A stretch of 64,000 nucleotides of DNA from Solirubrobacteraceae bacterium (GCA_030447275.1 JAUJPF010000006.1:81937-145936); one strand, 5' to 3'; positions 1-8,801 are shown, counted from the stretch's first letter. Made by a program: numbers and translations. The notes: generated by a model not told the origin, from the sequence alone.

Positions 1-1
1 C

Positions 2-934
2 CGCACGGCGGGCGTCGAGGCCAGGCCGATGCCCGGCACGTACGTCGCCGACGACGTCACGGGGCCGGGGACGCAGCGCATCTTCTCGCCGTCCTTCCGC
101 GCGTGGGCGGCGGCACCCCGGCGCCCGGTGCACGAGGCGCCGGCGCGGATCGGCGGCCCGCGTACCGGCATGCCGGAGGTGCGGGTCGACGCCGGCGTCC
201 CCGAGCCGGCGCGCGCTCCGGGCGAGCCCGCCGCGCGCCGCGCGCTCGACGCATGGCTCGCCGGCCCCGTCGACGGCTACCGCCGCGCGTTCGAGACGTC
301 GGTCCTCTCGCCCTACCTGCGCTGGGGCTGCGTCTCGGCGCGCGAGTGCGAGGCGCGCGCGCAGGAGCACGGGACGCCCGGCGCCCGCGCGTGGGTCCGC
401 CAGCTCGCGTGGCGCGACTTCTACGCCCAGACGCTGCTCACCCACCCGGACAACGTCTTTCATGAGCAGCAGGAGCGGATGCGCGCGCTCGAGTACGAGG
501 ACCGCCCCGACCGGCTCGCCGCGTGGGCGGAGGGGAGGACCGGCTTTCCGTTCGTCGACGCCGGGATGCGCCAGCTCGCCGCCACCGGCTGGATGCACAA
601 CCGCGCGCGCCTCGTCGCCGCGTCGCTGCTGACCAAGGAGCTCCAGCTCGACTGGCGCCTCGGCGAGGCCCACTTCGCGCGCCTGCTGCTCGACGGCGAG
701 CCCGCGCAGAACAACGGCAACTGGCAGTGGATCGCGTCGGTCGGCACCGATCCCGCGCCGTACTTCCGGCGCATGTACAGCCCGGAGCGCCACCAGGAGC
801 GCTTCGACCCGCAGGGCGAGTACGTCCGCCGCTGGATCGCAGAGCTCGGCACGCCCGACTACCCGCAGCCGATCGTCGACCGCCGCGAGGGCCGGGCGCG
901 CGCGAAGGAGCGCTACGGCCGCGTCATCGCCTGA
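2..934 (+). CDS. phr: Deoxyribodipyrimidine photolyase / cryptochrome family, C-terminal part (5' end outside window)
   Basis: Light-dependent DNA repair flavoprotein that splits cyclobutane pyrimidine dimers. The frame is open from the window edge, so the N-terminal antenna-chromophore domain lies upstream; an internal ATG at 29 is not taken as the start. What remains is the helical FAD-binding domain. It shows the class I signatures WRDFYAQTL, GFPFVDAGMRQL, GWMHNRARL, DWRLGEAHF and NNGNWQWIASVGTD, followed by PYFRRMYSPERH. These residues build the FAD pocket and the dimer-binding cleft. The 3' end overlaps the convergent secreted-protein gene by 11 bp. A 6-4 photolyase or cryptochrome is less likely, but the missing half prevents a firm subclass. 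Confidence 0.9.
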   Translation, partial: RTAGVEARPMPGTYVADDVTGPGTQRIFSPSFRAWAAAPRRPVHEAPARIGGPRTGMPEVRVDAGVPEPARAPGEPAARRALDAWLAGPVDGYRRAFETSVLSPYLRWGCVSARECEARAQEHGTPGARAWVRQLAWRDFYAQTLLTHPDNVFHEQQERMRALEYEDRPDRLAAWAEGRTGFPFVDAGMRQLAATGWMHNRARLVAASLLTKELQLDWRLGEAHFARLLLDGEPAQNNGNWQWIASVGTDPAPYFRRMYSPERHQERFDPQGEYVRRWIAELGTPDYPQPIVDRREGRARAKERYGRVIA

Positions 935-1691
935 CGCATCGCTTGCGCGACGACGAGGAGGTGACCGTCAGCTTCACCTGGCGGCACACGCGGCGCAGGT
1001 CGAGGAGCGTGTGGATCCGGACGACGTCGCCGGAGATACACACGAAGCCGTCCTCGCTCGTCGTGACGACGCCGGGAGGCACGCCGCTGCCCTCGCGCTC
1101 CTCGCCGATCCCGCAGGTCGAGCGGAAGCGCCACCAGTCGCTCTGGAGCTCCAGCCTCTTGCCGCGCTGCGGCGCGGCCGGCAGCGCGAAGACCCAGTCC
1201 TCCGGCCAGCCGTCGGCCGCCGTCGGGCTCCGGTAGTCCGGCGCCGAGCACCTCTCCTTGGGCATCAGCGAGAACCCGTCGACGATCAGCTTCAGCGCGC
1301 CCGAGTAGCCGATCTCGGTGCGGGCCTGGAGGATCTCGCCGCCGTTGCGGATCCTGCCGGCGCACGAGACGTCGATCGTCCGGCGCGGGTTCGCGTCCAT
1401 GTAGGTGCTCCGGACGCTGTCCTTGAGCTGGTCGAGCGACCCGGAGCCCGTGAGCCACTGCGAGCGCTGCCCGGCGCGGTGGGGGAGCAGCAGCCGCAAG
1501 CGGCCGGACATGGGGTGATCGGCGTCGCCGTGGCGGACGTTGTCGTGACCGGTCTCGTGGCGCTCGTACTGGTGCTTGAAGGTGGTCATCACGATGAGCT
1601 TGCCCTTCCACTCGCTCGCGTCGATCGTCTTCGCGGAGGCGGTCGTGGCGGCGAGGCCGCTGAGCAGGAGGACCAGGATGAGGATGCGCAT
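924..1691 (-). CDS. Secreted protein of unknown function
   Basis: 255 residues. The ATG at 1691 is chosen because it begins a clean signal peptide (MRILILVLLLSGLAATTASA); a longer frame upstream has no such feature. The mature part has several cysteines and tryptophans (for example CSAPDY and WWRFRSTCG), which suggests a disulfide-stabilised extracellular domain, and it ends in a basic tail. No known family is recognised. It is transcribed toward the photolyase, with tail-to-tail overlap. The start lies about 100 bp from the divergent start of the next secreted protein, so the two could share a regulatory region. Confidence 0.6.
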   Translation of the reverse strand: MRILILVLLLSGLAATTASAKTIDASEWKGKLIVMTTFKHQYERHETGHDNVRHGDADHPMSGRLRLLLPHRAGQRSQWLTGSGSLDQLKDSVRSTYMDANPRRTIDVSCAGRIRNGGEILQARTEIGYSGALKLIVDGFSLMPKERCSAPDYRSPTAADGWPEDWVFALPAAPQRGKRLELQSDWWRFRSTCGIGEEREGSGVPPGVVTTSEDGFVCISGDVVRIHTLLDLRRVCRQVKLTVTSSSSRKRCVRR

Positions 1692-1794
1692 GCCGCGAGC
1701 TTCCCGGCCGCGCCCCGGCGCGACATCGGGGATGTCCCCATACCGCGAGCTTCGCCGGCCGCTACTCGCGGCGCTCCCCCGCGTTCCCACTCCC

Positions 1795-3119
1795 ATGCGC
1801 GCCGCCCTCCTCGCTCTCGTGCTCCTGCTCGCGCTTCCCGCCAGCGCGCACGCGGGCCGCGCCGAGCGCCACGACTATCGCGAGTTCGGCGTCCGCGGCG
1901 AGCCGACGGTCGCGACGGGGGAGGTGCGCTACGCGGCGACGGAGGGTGCTGGGACACGCATCACCGTCCGGCAGGTGGGCGGCGCGGTGGAGATCGTCGA
2001 CACCGGCGGGGCCGAAGCCGGTCCCGGGTGCCGCAGCGACGCGCCGGACCGCGTGACCTGCCCGGACTCGACGCGCGCCATCCTCGACGCGGGCGACGGC
2101 GACGACGTGGTCGACGGAGTGGGACTCGCCGCCTTCGCCGTGCAGGCCAGGGAGGGCGACGACAGCTTGACCGGCGGGCCACGCTCCTCGACGGCGGGCC
2201 GGGCGACGACGTCCTGCGGGCCGGATCCCCCGCCGCCCTGCTGCCGGGCGGCCCGCCGCCCGACCCGCTGAGCGGCGGCGCGGGGGCCCCCCGCGACACC
2301 TCCGACCAGACCGACGGCGGCGCGCCCGCCCACCTCGAGGGCCACGCCGACGACGGCGCGCCCGGCGAGGGCGACCGCATCGATGCGGCCGTCGACAACC
2401 TCACCGGCGGCCGGGGGCCCGACGAGCTGATCGGCAACGCTCGGCGGAACTACTTCTTCGACGGCGGCGACGCGCGCGACACGATCGTCATGGGCGGCGG
2501 CGACGACAGTCTGTTCTCGGACGGCCCAGATCGCGTCGACCTCGGCGCGGGCAAGGACTACGCGTTCTTCTACGGCCCGGCGACGCTCGACCGCGCGATG
2601 CTGATCGAGGGCGGCCCCGGCGCCGACACGCTCCACGGCTCCAGCGGCTCCGAGCGAATGCGCGGGGGCGGCGGCGACGACCTCATCGAGGGGCGCGGCG
2701 GCGACGACGACTTCGACGTGCGCGGCGGCGGGCAGGACGACGTCGTCTGCGACCCGGACGCCGCCCGTCCTCGCGGAACGGTCCGGCTCGACGTGCGGGA
2801 CGGCGTCAGCGGGTGCGGCACCATCCTCCGCACGGGTACCGCGCGGCCGCTGTTCGTGGTCGCCGATCGGGATGTCGTCACGCTCGAGTGCCCGCCCGAC
2901 CAGCGCCGCGGTTGCCGCGGGACCATCCGCGTCGAGAGTGGCGGTCGGACCGTGCAGCGACGCCGGTTCGCGATGCGCCCTGACCGGCTGACCGACGTGA
3001 TCGTGCGGCGCCGTCCGCTCCCTCGCGGCCGCTACCGGCTGACGATCACGACGCGCAACGCGATCGGCCGGCCGGTCGTGATCCGGCGGCGCTTCACGGT
3101 CGCCGCGCGGCGACCATGA
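1795..3119 (+). CDS. Secreted RTX-like (Asp/Gly-rich, calcium-binding-type) repeat protein, frameshifted
   Basis: The ATG at 1795 starts a signal peptide (MRAALLALVLLLALPASAHA). The body carries haemolysin-type nonapeptide-like runs such as GDGDDVVDG, GGPGDDVLRAG, GGGDDSLFSDG and GGGGDDLIEGRGGDDDF, which in RTX proteins bind calcium in parallel beta-rolls. A C-terminal beta-rich domain of about 120 residues follows. The first frame runs into a shift near 2180 (within GGCGGGCC) and the repeats resume in another frame: GDDSLTGG then ATLLDGGPGDDV. Adding one G restores a single protein of about 441 residues. The gene ends 26 bp inside the convergent methyltransferase gene. Either a sequencing slip or a genuine frameshift. 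Confidence 0.6.
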
Positions 3120-3999
3120 GGTTGTAGAAGATCGCCGGCGGCAGCCGGCCCTCGAGCAGCCGGCGGTCGACCTGCTGGAGCAGCAGGTAGCCGCGGTAGG
3201 CGTACTGGCGCCACGCCCACGGCACCTCGTCGGGCTCGGCGGTCGCCTCGAGCGCGCGGTTCGCCCACCCGAACCAGCTCGCCAGCAGCTCCTCGCCGCG
3301 TACGCGCACGTCGGCGAACCCGGCCCCGCGGGCGTGGCGCTCGAGCTCTTCGGGCCGGAAGGCGTGGACGTCGACGACGTGCTCGAGCCCGGGCTCGGCC
3401 TCGCCGTGCTGGCCGGGGTGAGCGGCCTCCGCCGCGCGGATCAGGCGCCGCCACGCCGGCGCGGCCTCCCACGCCGCGCGCTTGGGGACGCTCGCGAGCT
3501 GGTCGCCGAGCTGCGACGGCTCGCCGCAGAACGCGATCCACCCGCCCGGGCGCAGGACGCGGTGGAACTCGGCGAACGCGCGGTCGAGGTCGGGGAGGTG
3601 GTGCAGGACGGCGTGCCCGACCACGAGGTCGAACGCGCCGTCCTCGAACGGCAGGCGCTCGGCGTCGCAGGCGACCGCGTCCACGTCGAGCCCGAGCCGC
3701 GCCGCGTTGCGGTCGAGCACGTCGATCATGCCCGGCGAGATGTCCGTGCACGTCGCGCGCCGCACCTGGCCGGCGAGCAGCAGGTTCAGCGAGAAGTAGC
3801 CCGTCCCGGCGCCGACCTCGAGCGCGTAGGCGAACGGCCAGCGCGAGCGCGGGAGGATCTTCCCGAGCTTCCCCATGACCTGCTCGAGTCCGCCGGGGCC
3901 GAAGTCGATGCCCCACTTCGCGTCGTAGCTCCCGGCGGCATCGTCGTGGTAGCGGGTGTTGACGTCGCGGATCGCCTCCGCTGTGGCCGGGGCCGCCAT
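3094..3999 (-). CDS. Class I SAM-dependent methyltransferase
   Basis: 301 residues with a Rossmann methyltransferase fold. Motif I is ALEVGAGTGYFSLNL, the acidic end of strand 2 is CTDISPGM, and motif IV with its post-motif is DLVVGHAVLHHLPD. This resembles the ubiquinone/menaquinone-type Methyltransf_11 group acting on small molecules or lipids. The C-terminal part (about 120 residues, rich in Trp and Tyr) is specific to this protein. Substrate unknown. It is convergent with the RTX-like gene and divergent from the methyltransferase/GH57 pair, 44 bp from the latter's start. Confidence 0.75.
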   Translation of the reverse strand: MAAPATAEAIRDVNTRYHDDAAGSYDAKWGIDFGPGGLEQVMGKLGKILPRSRWPFAYALEVGAGTGYFSLNLLLAGQVRRATCTDISPGMIDVLDRNAARLGLDVDAVACDAERLPFEDGAFDLVVGHAVLHHLPDLDRAFAEFHRVLRPGGWIAFCGEPSQLGDQLASVPKRAAWEAAPAWRRLIRAAEAAHPGQHGEAEPGLEHVVDVHAFRPEELERHARGAGFADVRVRGEELLASWFGWANRALEATAEPDEVPWAWRQYAYRGYLLLQQVDRRLLEGRLPPAIFYNLMVAARRP

Positions 4000-4043
4000 G
4001 CGGCGCGCGAGTCTACCGGCACCCTTCGGTAGCGTCTCGGGCC

Positions 4044-4790
4044 GTGTCGACGAGCTACGTCCAGGACAACCAGCCCGAGGGCGTGCCGCCGCTCGAGCTG
4101 ACCGGGGAGCGGACGCTGCCCGACGTCCCGGAGGAGAACTACTGGTACCAGCGCCACCGCGTCGTCTACGAGTGGATCCGGGCGCGGGTCGGCGGGCTGA
4201 AGGTCGTCGACATGGCGAGCGGCGAGGGCTACGGCGCGAACGTGCTGGCCCGCACGGCGCGCGAGGTCGTGGGGGTGGAGGCCAACCCCGAGGCGTTCGC
4301 CCACGCGGTCGCCCGCTACCCGGACGTGCGCTTCGAGCGCGCGCTCGTCGAGGAGTACGGCGAGCCCGCCGACGCGATCACGTTCCTCCAGACGATCGAG
4401 CACGTCCAGGACCCCGGCGCCGTGCTCGAGAACTTCAAGCGCAGCGCCCCGGTCGCCTACGTCTCGACGCCGAACGTGCTGACGCTCGCGCCCGAGGGCG
4501 CCGAGAAGTCGGGCAACCCGTGGCACGTCAAGGAGTACCGGCTTAACGAATTCCGCGCGCTGTGCGAGGCGCACTACGACCACGTCGAGATCCTCGGGCT
4601 CTACCACGCCCGCAAGCTCCTCGCCCAGGACCGCGCGATCCACCTTGGGTGGGACAGCCTGCACCCGCGGCTCGGCATCACCAAGCGCTTCTACGACTGG
4701 TTCGTGCCCGCGATCGATCTGCGCGACTTCACGCTGCGCGCGGCCGACGACCGCGCGCTCGACTTCCTCGCCGTGTGCCGTTCGCACTAG
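4044..4790 (+). CDS. SAM-dependent methyltransferase, partner of GH57 branching enzyme (Rv3030-like)
   Basis: 248 residues from a GTG start. SAM-binding motif I is VVDMASGEGYGANVLA, followed by VVGVEANPEAF and the TFLQTIEHVQDPG motif, as in Methyltransf_23-type enzymes. It overlaps the GH57 glucanotransferase gene by 16 bp, implying translational coupling. In mycobacteria the equivalent neighbours Rv3030 and Rv3031 are linked to 6-O-methylglucose lipopolysaccharide synthesis, where a methyltransferase modifies the alpha-glucan. By analogy this enzyme may O-methylate a cytoplasmic alpha-glucan. That role is inferred from pairing and order, not from substrate residues. Confidence 0.75.
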   Translation: MSTSYVQDNQPEGVPPLELTGERTLPDVPEENYWYQRHRVVYEWIRARVGGLKVVDMASGEGYGANVLARTAREVVGVEANPEAFAHAVARYPDVRFERALVEEYGEPADAITFLQTIEHVQDPGAVLENFKRSAPVAYVSTPNVLTLAPEGAEKSGNPWHVKEYRLNEFRALCEAHYDHVEILGLYHARKLLAQDRAIHLGWDSLHPRLGITKRFYDWFVPAIDLRDFTLRAADDRALDFLAVCRSH

Positions 4791-6139
4791 TCCTCCACAC
4801 CCACATGCCCTACGTCGAGGGCTACGGGTCGTGGCCGTTCGGCGAGGAGTGGCTGTGGGAGGCGATGGCGACGTCGTACCTGCCGCTGCTCGACGTGCTC
4901 GCGGACGCGCCGGAGCTGACGCTGTCGCTCACGCCGGTGCTGTGCGACCAGCTCGAGGCGCCGGGCGTCGGCGAGCGCTTCCTCGAGTTCCTGCGGACGG
5001 TCCGCGTCGCCACGCACGAGCACGACGCGGCCGGCTGCCGCGCCGGTGGGCGCGAGGACCTCGCTCGCGCGATCGAGCACTCGGCCCTCGACTACCTGCG
5101 CGCGGCCGAGCGGTTCGAGGGCCTCGGCGGCGACGTGCTGGGCGCGCTCGCGCGCCGCGCGGCGTGGACGTCGTCGGCGACGCACGCCGTGCTCCCGCTG
5201 CTGGCCACCGACGCCGGCGTGCGGCTTCAGGTGGAGGCCGGAATCGACGCGCACCGCGCGCGGTTCGGCGGCTGGCGCGGCGGGCTGTGGAGCCCCGAGT
5301 GCGCGCACGCGTCGTGGCTCGACCCGTTGCTCGCTGAGTGCGGCGTGCGGGCGACCTGCGTCGACCTCACCGACGTCTTCGGCCGCGGCGCGCCCGAGCA
5401 GCTGCGGCCGCGGCGCGCGCCGGCGGGGCCGGTGCTCGTGCCGATCGATCGCGAGGTCATCGAGCTCGTGTGGAGCGACGGCGGCTACCCGTCCAAGGGC
5501 CCGTACCGCGATTCCCACCAGAGGACCACGCACCACCACAAGCCGTGGCGCTGCGACGGCGCCGTCTACGACCCCGACGACGCGGGCGAGCAGGCGCTGC
5601 GCGACGCCGCCGACTTCGTCGACCGCGTCGAGGCGCGGCTCGAGGCCGGCCCGCTGTGCGTCTGCGCGCTCGACACCGAGCTGCTCGGCCACTGGTGGTA
5701 CGAGGGGCCGGCGTGGCTCGCCGCCGTCGTCGCCGAGTGCCGCCGGCGCGGCGTCCCGCTCGTGCATCTCGACGACGCGCTCGACGGGCTCGACCCCGAG
5801 GAGGCGCCGCCGCTGCCGGCGACGACGTGGGGCCGGCCGCGCGACCTGTCGACGTGGAGCGGGCCGGCCGCCGCCGAGCTCGCGTGGGGCGCTCGCGCGG
5901 CCGAGCTGCGCGCGCTGGCCGCGGGACGCTCGCTTGGCGCCGCGGCGGTCCGCGAGCTGCTCGCCCTCCAGTCGAGCGACTGGGCGTTCGTGGTCAGCCA
6001 GCGGCTGGCCGAGCCGTACGGCCTCGAGCGCGCCGCGCTGCACGGCGGCGCGCTCGCCGCCGCGCTGGACGGCGGTCGAGCGGCGGGACCTCGCGGCCTC
6101 GCGCCCCGCGCGACGCCGGCCCCACTGCTCGCGCCGTGA
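4775..6139 (+). CDS. GH57 family 1,4-alpha-glucan branching enzyme (Rv3031-like)
   Basis: 454 residues; GTG at 4775 gives the family N-terminus LVLHTHMPYVEG. The GH57 catalytic residues are visible: the putative nucleophile Glu175 in GLWSPECAH and the acid/base Asp300 in ALDTELLGHWWYEG. A C-terminal helical domain holds SSDWAF near residue 405. The family cleaves alpha-1,4 linkages and transfers the piece to an alpha-1,6 position in cytoplasmic glucan. The overlap with the upstream methyltransferase points to a methylated-polysaccharide pathway. The glucosyltransferase that follows in mycobacteria (Rv3032) is absent here; a sigma factor gene faces it instead. The last 20 residues are Arg/Pro-rich and probably disordered. 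Confidence 0.87.
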   Translation: MPFALVLHTHMPYVEGYGSWPFGEEWLWEAMATSYLPLLDVLADAPELTLSLTPVLCDQLEAPGVGERFLEFLRTVRVATHEHDAAGCRAGGREDLARAIEHSALDYLRAAERFEGLGGDVLGALARRAAWTSSATHAVLPLLATDAGVRLQVEAGIDAHRARFGGWRGGLWSPECAHASWLDPLLAECGVRATCVDLTDVFGRGAPEQLRPRRAPAGPVLVPIDREVIELVWSDGGYPSKGPYRDSHQRTTHHHKPWRCDGAVYDPDDAGEQALRDAADFVDRVEARLEAGPLCVCALDTELLGHWWYEGPAWLAAVVAECRRRGVPLVHLDDALDGLDPEEAPPLPATTWGRPRDLSTWSGPAAAELAWGARAAELRALAAGRSLGAAAVRELLALQSSDWAFVVSQRLAEPYGLERAALHGGALAAALDGGRAAGPRGLAPRATPAPLLAP

Positions 6140-6173
6140 GACCGCGCGACGTCGCGCGTCTCCCCGGGAAGCT

Positions 6174-7046
6174 CTACGCCGCGGCCCGCAGGGCCTGACC
6201 CTCGGGCAGGTGCTGGAGGCGCTCCAGCGCGCCGACCTCGATGAGCCGGGCGCGGTGGGCGGTGACGTTCAGCGCCTTCGCGGCCGCGGGCAGCGTGTGC
6301 GGCAGCTCGCCGCCGAGCCCGAACCGCAGCTGGAGGACGCGCCGCTCGAGGTGCGTGAGCTGCGCGAGCGCCTCGCGGACGGCGTCCTCGCGCATGCCCT
6401 CCTCGGCGCTCGCCTCCGGCGACGCGGAGCTCTCGTCGGCGAGCAGGTGGCCGAGCTCGCCGTCCTCGCCGTCGCCGACCGGCGCGTTCAGCGACACCGG
6501 CGAGCGCGACGCGCGGCGCAGGTCCTCGACCTGCTCGATCGGAAGCTCGAGCTGCGCGGCGATCTCCTCGGTCGTCGCGTCGCGGCCGAGCTTGACGCTC
6601 AGCTCGCGCTCGGCGCGCGCAATCTTGTTCACGAGGTCGACGACGTGGACCGGCAGGCGGACCGTCCGGCCCTTGTCCGCGATGGCCCGCGCGATCGACT
6701 GGCGGATCCACCACGTGGCGTAGGTCGAGAACTTGAAGCCCTTGCGGTAGTCGAACTTCTCCACCGCGCGGACGAGACCGAGCGTCCCCTCCTGGATGAG
6801 GTCGAGGAACGAGAGCGCACCCTCGCCCTCGCGCTCGCGCCGGTACCGCTTGGCGACGTGGACCACGAGCCGGAGATTGGCCTCGATCATGTGACGCTTG
6901 GCGTCGAGGTCGCCGCGCTCGATGCGCTTGGCCAGCTCGACCTCCTGCCGGGCGTTCAGCAGCGAGACGCGCCCGATCGCCTCCAGGAACGCCTGGAGGC
7001 CGTCGGAGGGGTCGGGGATGATCGGCGGGGAAACGTTCGCGCTCAT
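6174..7046 (-). CDS. RNA polymerase sigma factor, sigma-70 group 1/2-like, with divergent region 4.2
   Basis: 290 residues. Regions 1.2 to 2.4 are well preserved: [32 protein letters not shown], and [21 protein letters not shown] for -10 recognition and promoter melting. Region 3 follows ([15 protein letters not shown], then [16 protein letters not shown]). Region 4.2 is unusual: the recognition helix reads [19 protein letters not shown], where housekeeping sigmas have a T-R-E-R-I-R-Q-I-E pattern. Contacts to the -35 element may therefore differ. There is no long region 1.1. It is most likely one of several RpoD-like paralogues rather than the sole housekeeping factor. An upstream inverted repeat at 7106-7131 is a possible control site. 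Confidence 0.85.
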   Translation of the reverse strand: MSANVSPPIIPDPSDGLQAFLEAIGRVSLLNARQEVELAKRIERGDLDAKRHMIEANLRLVVHVAKRYRREREGEGALSFLDLIQEGTLGLVRAVEKFDYRKGFKFSTYATWWIRQSIARAIADKGRTVRLPVHVVDLVNKIARAERELSVKLGRDATTEEIAAQLELPIEQVEDLRRASRSPVSLNAPVGDGEDGELGHLLADESSASPEASAEEGMREDAVREALAQLTHLERRVLQLRFGLGGELPHTLPAAAKALNVTAHRARLIEVGALERLQHLPEGQALRAAA

Positions 7047-7105
7047 GGCGGAATCCAGCTTGCGGGAAGTCTCTAAGCCCCACCCAAACGCGAGGCAAAG
7101 CTCGT

Positions 7106-7131
7106 GTTAGGGCTTCGCGTACTCCCCTAAC
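7106..7131. promoter_or_regulatory. Inverted repeat upstream of the sigma factor gene
   Basis: Perfect 7-bp arms GTTAGGG / CCCTAAC with a 12-nt spacer, lying about 60 bp upstream of the sigma factor start and about 65 bp before the riboswitch region read in the other direction. It could be an operator for either divergent transcript. Function unknown. Confidence 0.3.
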
Positions 7132-7189
7132 AGTCCTCTACGCCTGAAGGTTGCGGCGCGTCACAGGGCCATACGCACGGTGGCGCGGA

Positions 7190-7372
7190 TCGGATCGGCT
7201 ACCCTCGCAGCGCCGAATCTCGGTGCAACACCGAGAACGGGGGACCCGCCGAAAAGTGCTGGCGCACTTTTCGGATGGAGTTGTGGCAGGGCCACAACTC
7301 CAGGGGCGAATCGTCGGGTGGTCCCGATGTAGCGCAGTCGTAGCGCGAGCCCGTCAGCTCACCTCGTAGGCA
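7190..7372 (+). ncRNA. ydaO/yuaA-type cyclic di-AMP riboswitch
   Basis: The 352-bp gene-free stretch before the Rpf-like gene contains the conserved blocks of the c-di-AMP riboswitch as known upstream of actinobacterial cell-wall hydrolase genes. These are CGCCGAATCTCGG, ACGGGGGACCC, GGGGCGAATC and, at the 3' end, GCCCGTCAGCTCACCTCGTAGGC (given here only as the block at 7350-7372). The variable part between GGGGACCC and GGGGCGAATC is occupied by two perfect 11-bp-arm hairpins (7249-7274 and 7277-7301). The start codon of the next gene lies 27 bp downstream of the last block, so control of the cell-wall enzyme by c-di-AMP is the expected role. The boundaries are approximate. Confidence 0.85.
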
Positions 7373-7398
7373 CGACGACGAACCGGAGGAAGTGTCCC

Positions 7399-7887
7399 GT
7401 GCTGAAGTTGACTGCCGCGCTTGCGGCGATCGTGTGCCTGGCGGCGTTCACCGCCGGCGTGGCCGTGGCCGACGCCAAGCCCGACCGCGCGACGGTGGTG
7501 GCGGTGCAGGAGCGGCTCGGCATCCCGGCCGACGGCGTCGTCGGCCCGCAGACGCGCCGCGCGGTGCGCCGCTTCCAGCGCCGGCACGGCCTGACCGTCG
7601 ACGGCGTCATCGGCCCGCAGACGCTGCGCGCGCTTGGGATCAAGGCCACGAAGGCGAGCGGCACCCGCGCGACCCTCGAGCGCATCGCGCGCTGCGAGTC
7701 GGGCGGCGACCCGACCGCGGTCTCACCCGACGGCCGCTACCGGGGCAAGTACCAGTTCAGCCGCGCGACGTGGCGCGCGCTCGGCGGCGAGGGCGACCCG
7801 GCGAAGGCGCCGGAGCGCGTGCAGGACCGCTTGGCCCGCCTGCTCCTCGAGCGCCAGGGCACGAGCCCCTGGCCGAGCTGCGGCTAG
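7399..7887 (+). CDS. Secreted Rpf-like transglycosylase with peptidoglycan-binding domain
   Basis: 162 residues from GTG 7399, preceded by a GGAGGA ribosome site. Residues 1-25 form a signal peptide ending AVADA. Residues 30-80 are a PG_binding_1 domain ([20 protein letters not shown] and [12 protein letters not shown]). Residues 90-162 are a resuscitation-promoting-factor/lysozyme-like domain with the catalytic Glu in [10 protein letters not shown] and the family [12 protein letters not shown] motif. It should cleave peptidoglycan glycan strands outside the membrane during growth or resuscitation. The upstream c-di-AMP riboswitch matches the way such genes are controlled in actinobacteria. 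Its stop codon overlaps the convergent DUF3253 gene in a CTAG palindrome. Confidence 0.87.
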   Translation: MLKLTAALAAIVCLAAFTAGVAVADAKPDRATVVAVQERLGIPADGVVGPQTRRAVRRFQRRHGLTVDGVIGPQTLRALGIKATKASGTRATLERIARCESGGDPTAVSPDGRYRGKYQFSRATWRALGGEGDPAKAPERVQDRLARLLLERQGTSPWPSCG

Positions 7888-8126
7888 CCCTCGCCCGACG
7901 GCAGCCGCAGGCGGATCGCGCCGCGCGCGCTGCGCCCATCGACGACCCGGCCGGACTGGGTGACCTCCAGCCGGCCGGCGTCGGCCATCGCGTACGCCGC
8001 CGCGCGCACCTCCGGCATCAGCGGCCGCCAGTCCTCGGCCAGCGCCCGCGCGGCGTCGGACGGGCAGATCGTCCTGCCCGGGGCGCGCTCGGCGAGCAGC
8101 GCCAGGATCGTCGCCTCGACGTTCAC
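7884..8126 (-). CDS. Small DUF3253-domain protein
   Basis: 80 residues from GTG 8126. The segment [20 protein letters not shown], then [20 protein letters not shown] and [12 protein letters not shown], matches the DUF3253 pattern, a small winged-helix-like domain of unknown function. The GTG overlaps the stop codon of the upstream acyltransferase (GTGA, 4 bp), so the two are probably co-translated. A role is not known; a DNA-binding or regulatory role is only a guess from the fold type. Confidence 0.75.
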   Translation of the reverse strand: MNVEATILALLAERAPGRTICPSDAARALAEDWRPLMPEVRAAAYAMADAGRLEVTQSGRVVDGRSARGAIRLRLPSGEG

Positions 8127-8791
8127 GCCCAGCGCATCCGCTTCGGCTCGTCGCGCATGCGGATGACCTTCGCCGGGACGCCCGCCGCGACCGCGTTCGC
8201 CGGGACGTCCTCGGTGACGACGGAGTACGTGCCGAGGACGCTGTTGTCGCCGACGCGGCAGCCGCGCAGGACGCACGCGCCGTAGCCGATCCACACGTTG
8301 TTCCCGACGACGACGTCGCGCTTGTAGATCCCCTGCACCCGGATGGGGCGGTCGACCTCGACGATCCCGTGGTCGAAGTCGATCAGCATCACCCGGTCGG
8401 CGACGATGCACTCGCGCCCGACGGCGACGTGCTGGAACGCCGAGATCGTGCACTCCTGGCCGAGGACGGTCTTGGCGCCCACGGACACCTCGCCCTCGTG
8501 CACCCGGATCTTCGTGTCGTTGCCGACCCAGCACCAGCGGCCGAGCCGCAGCACCGCGTTGCGGCCGATCTCGAACCGGGCGCCGGGGCAGATGAAGCAC
8601 ACCCCGTCGGTCTGGAGGCGGCGCCCGTAGCGCAGCTTGAACAGCGCCCAGCGCACGAGCAGATACAGGTAGCCGGGACCGAGCAGCCCGTTGCGCCGCG
8701 CGAAGCGCGCGAACGCGCGCGGGCCGCCGCGCAGCGGCGGCGGCGGAGTGCGGATCTCCGGGGCGTCCACGGGACGGGAGCCTGCCATCAT
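8123..8791 (-). CDS. Hexapeptide-repeat (left-handed beta-helix) acyltransferase
   Basis: 222 residues from ATG 8791 (a second ATG follows at 8788). Regular hexapeptide turns are visible: RFEIGRNAVLRLGRW, VSVGAKTVLGQE, VAVGRECIVADRVMLIDFDHG, and the C-terminal VVVGNNVWIGYGACVLRGCRVGDNSVLGTYSVV typical of the maltose/galactoside O-acetyltransferase group (cited in parts; the block is near residues 165-195). Such enzymes acetylate sugars of the cell surface from acetyl-CoA as trimers. The start lies 10 bp from the divergent GTPase gene, leaving almost no room for promoters. Substrate unknown. Confidence 0.8.
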   Translation of the reverse strand: MMAGSRPVDAPEIRTPPPPLRGGPRAFARFARRNGLLGPGYLYLLVRWALFKLRYGRRLQTDGVCFICPGARFEIGRNAVLRLGRWCWVGNDTKIRVHEGEVSVGAKTVLGQECTISAFQHVAVGRECIVADRVMLIDFDHGIVEVDRPIRVQGIYKRDVVVGNNVWIGYGACVLRGCRVGDNSVLGTYSVVTEDVPANAVAAGVPAKVIRMRDEPKRMRWA

Positions 8792-8801
8792 CCGGCGTCC
8801 G

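Noticed and set aside
7249..7301. Two strong hairpins read as a terminator for the sigma factor or as an attenuator
   Set aside because: No U-tract follows either stem, and both lie between conserved riboswitch blocks on the strand of the downstream gene.
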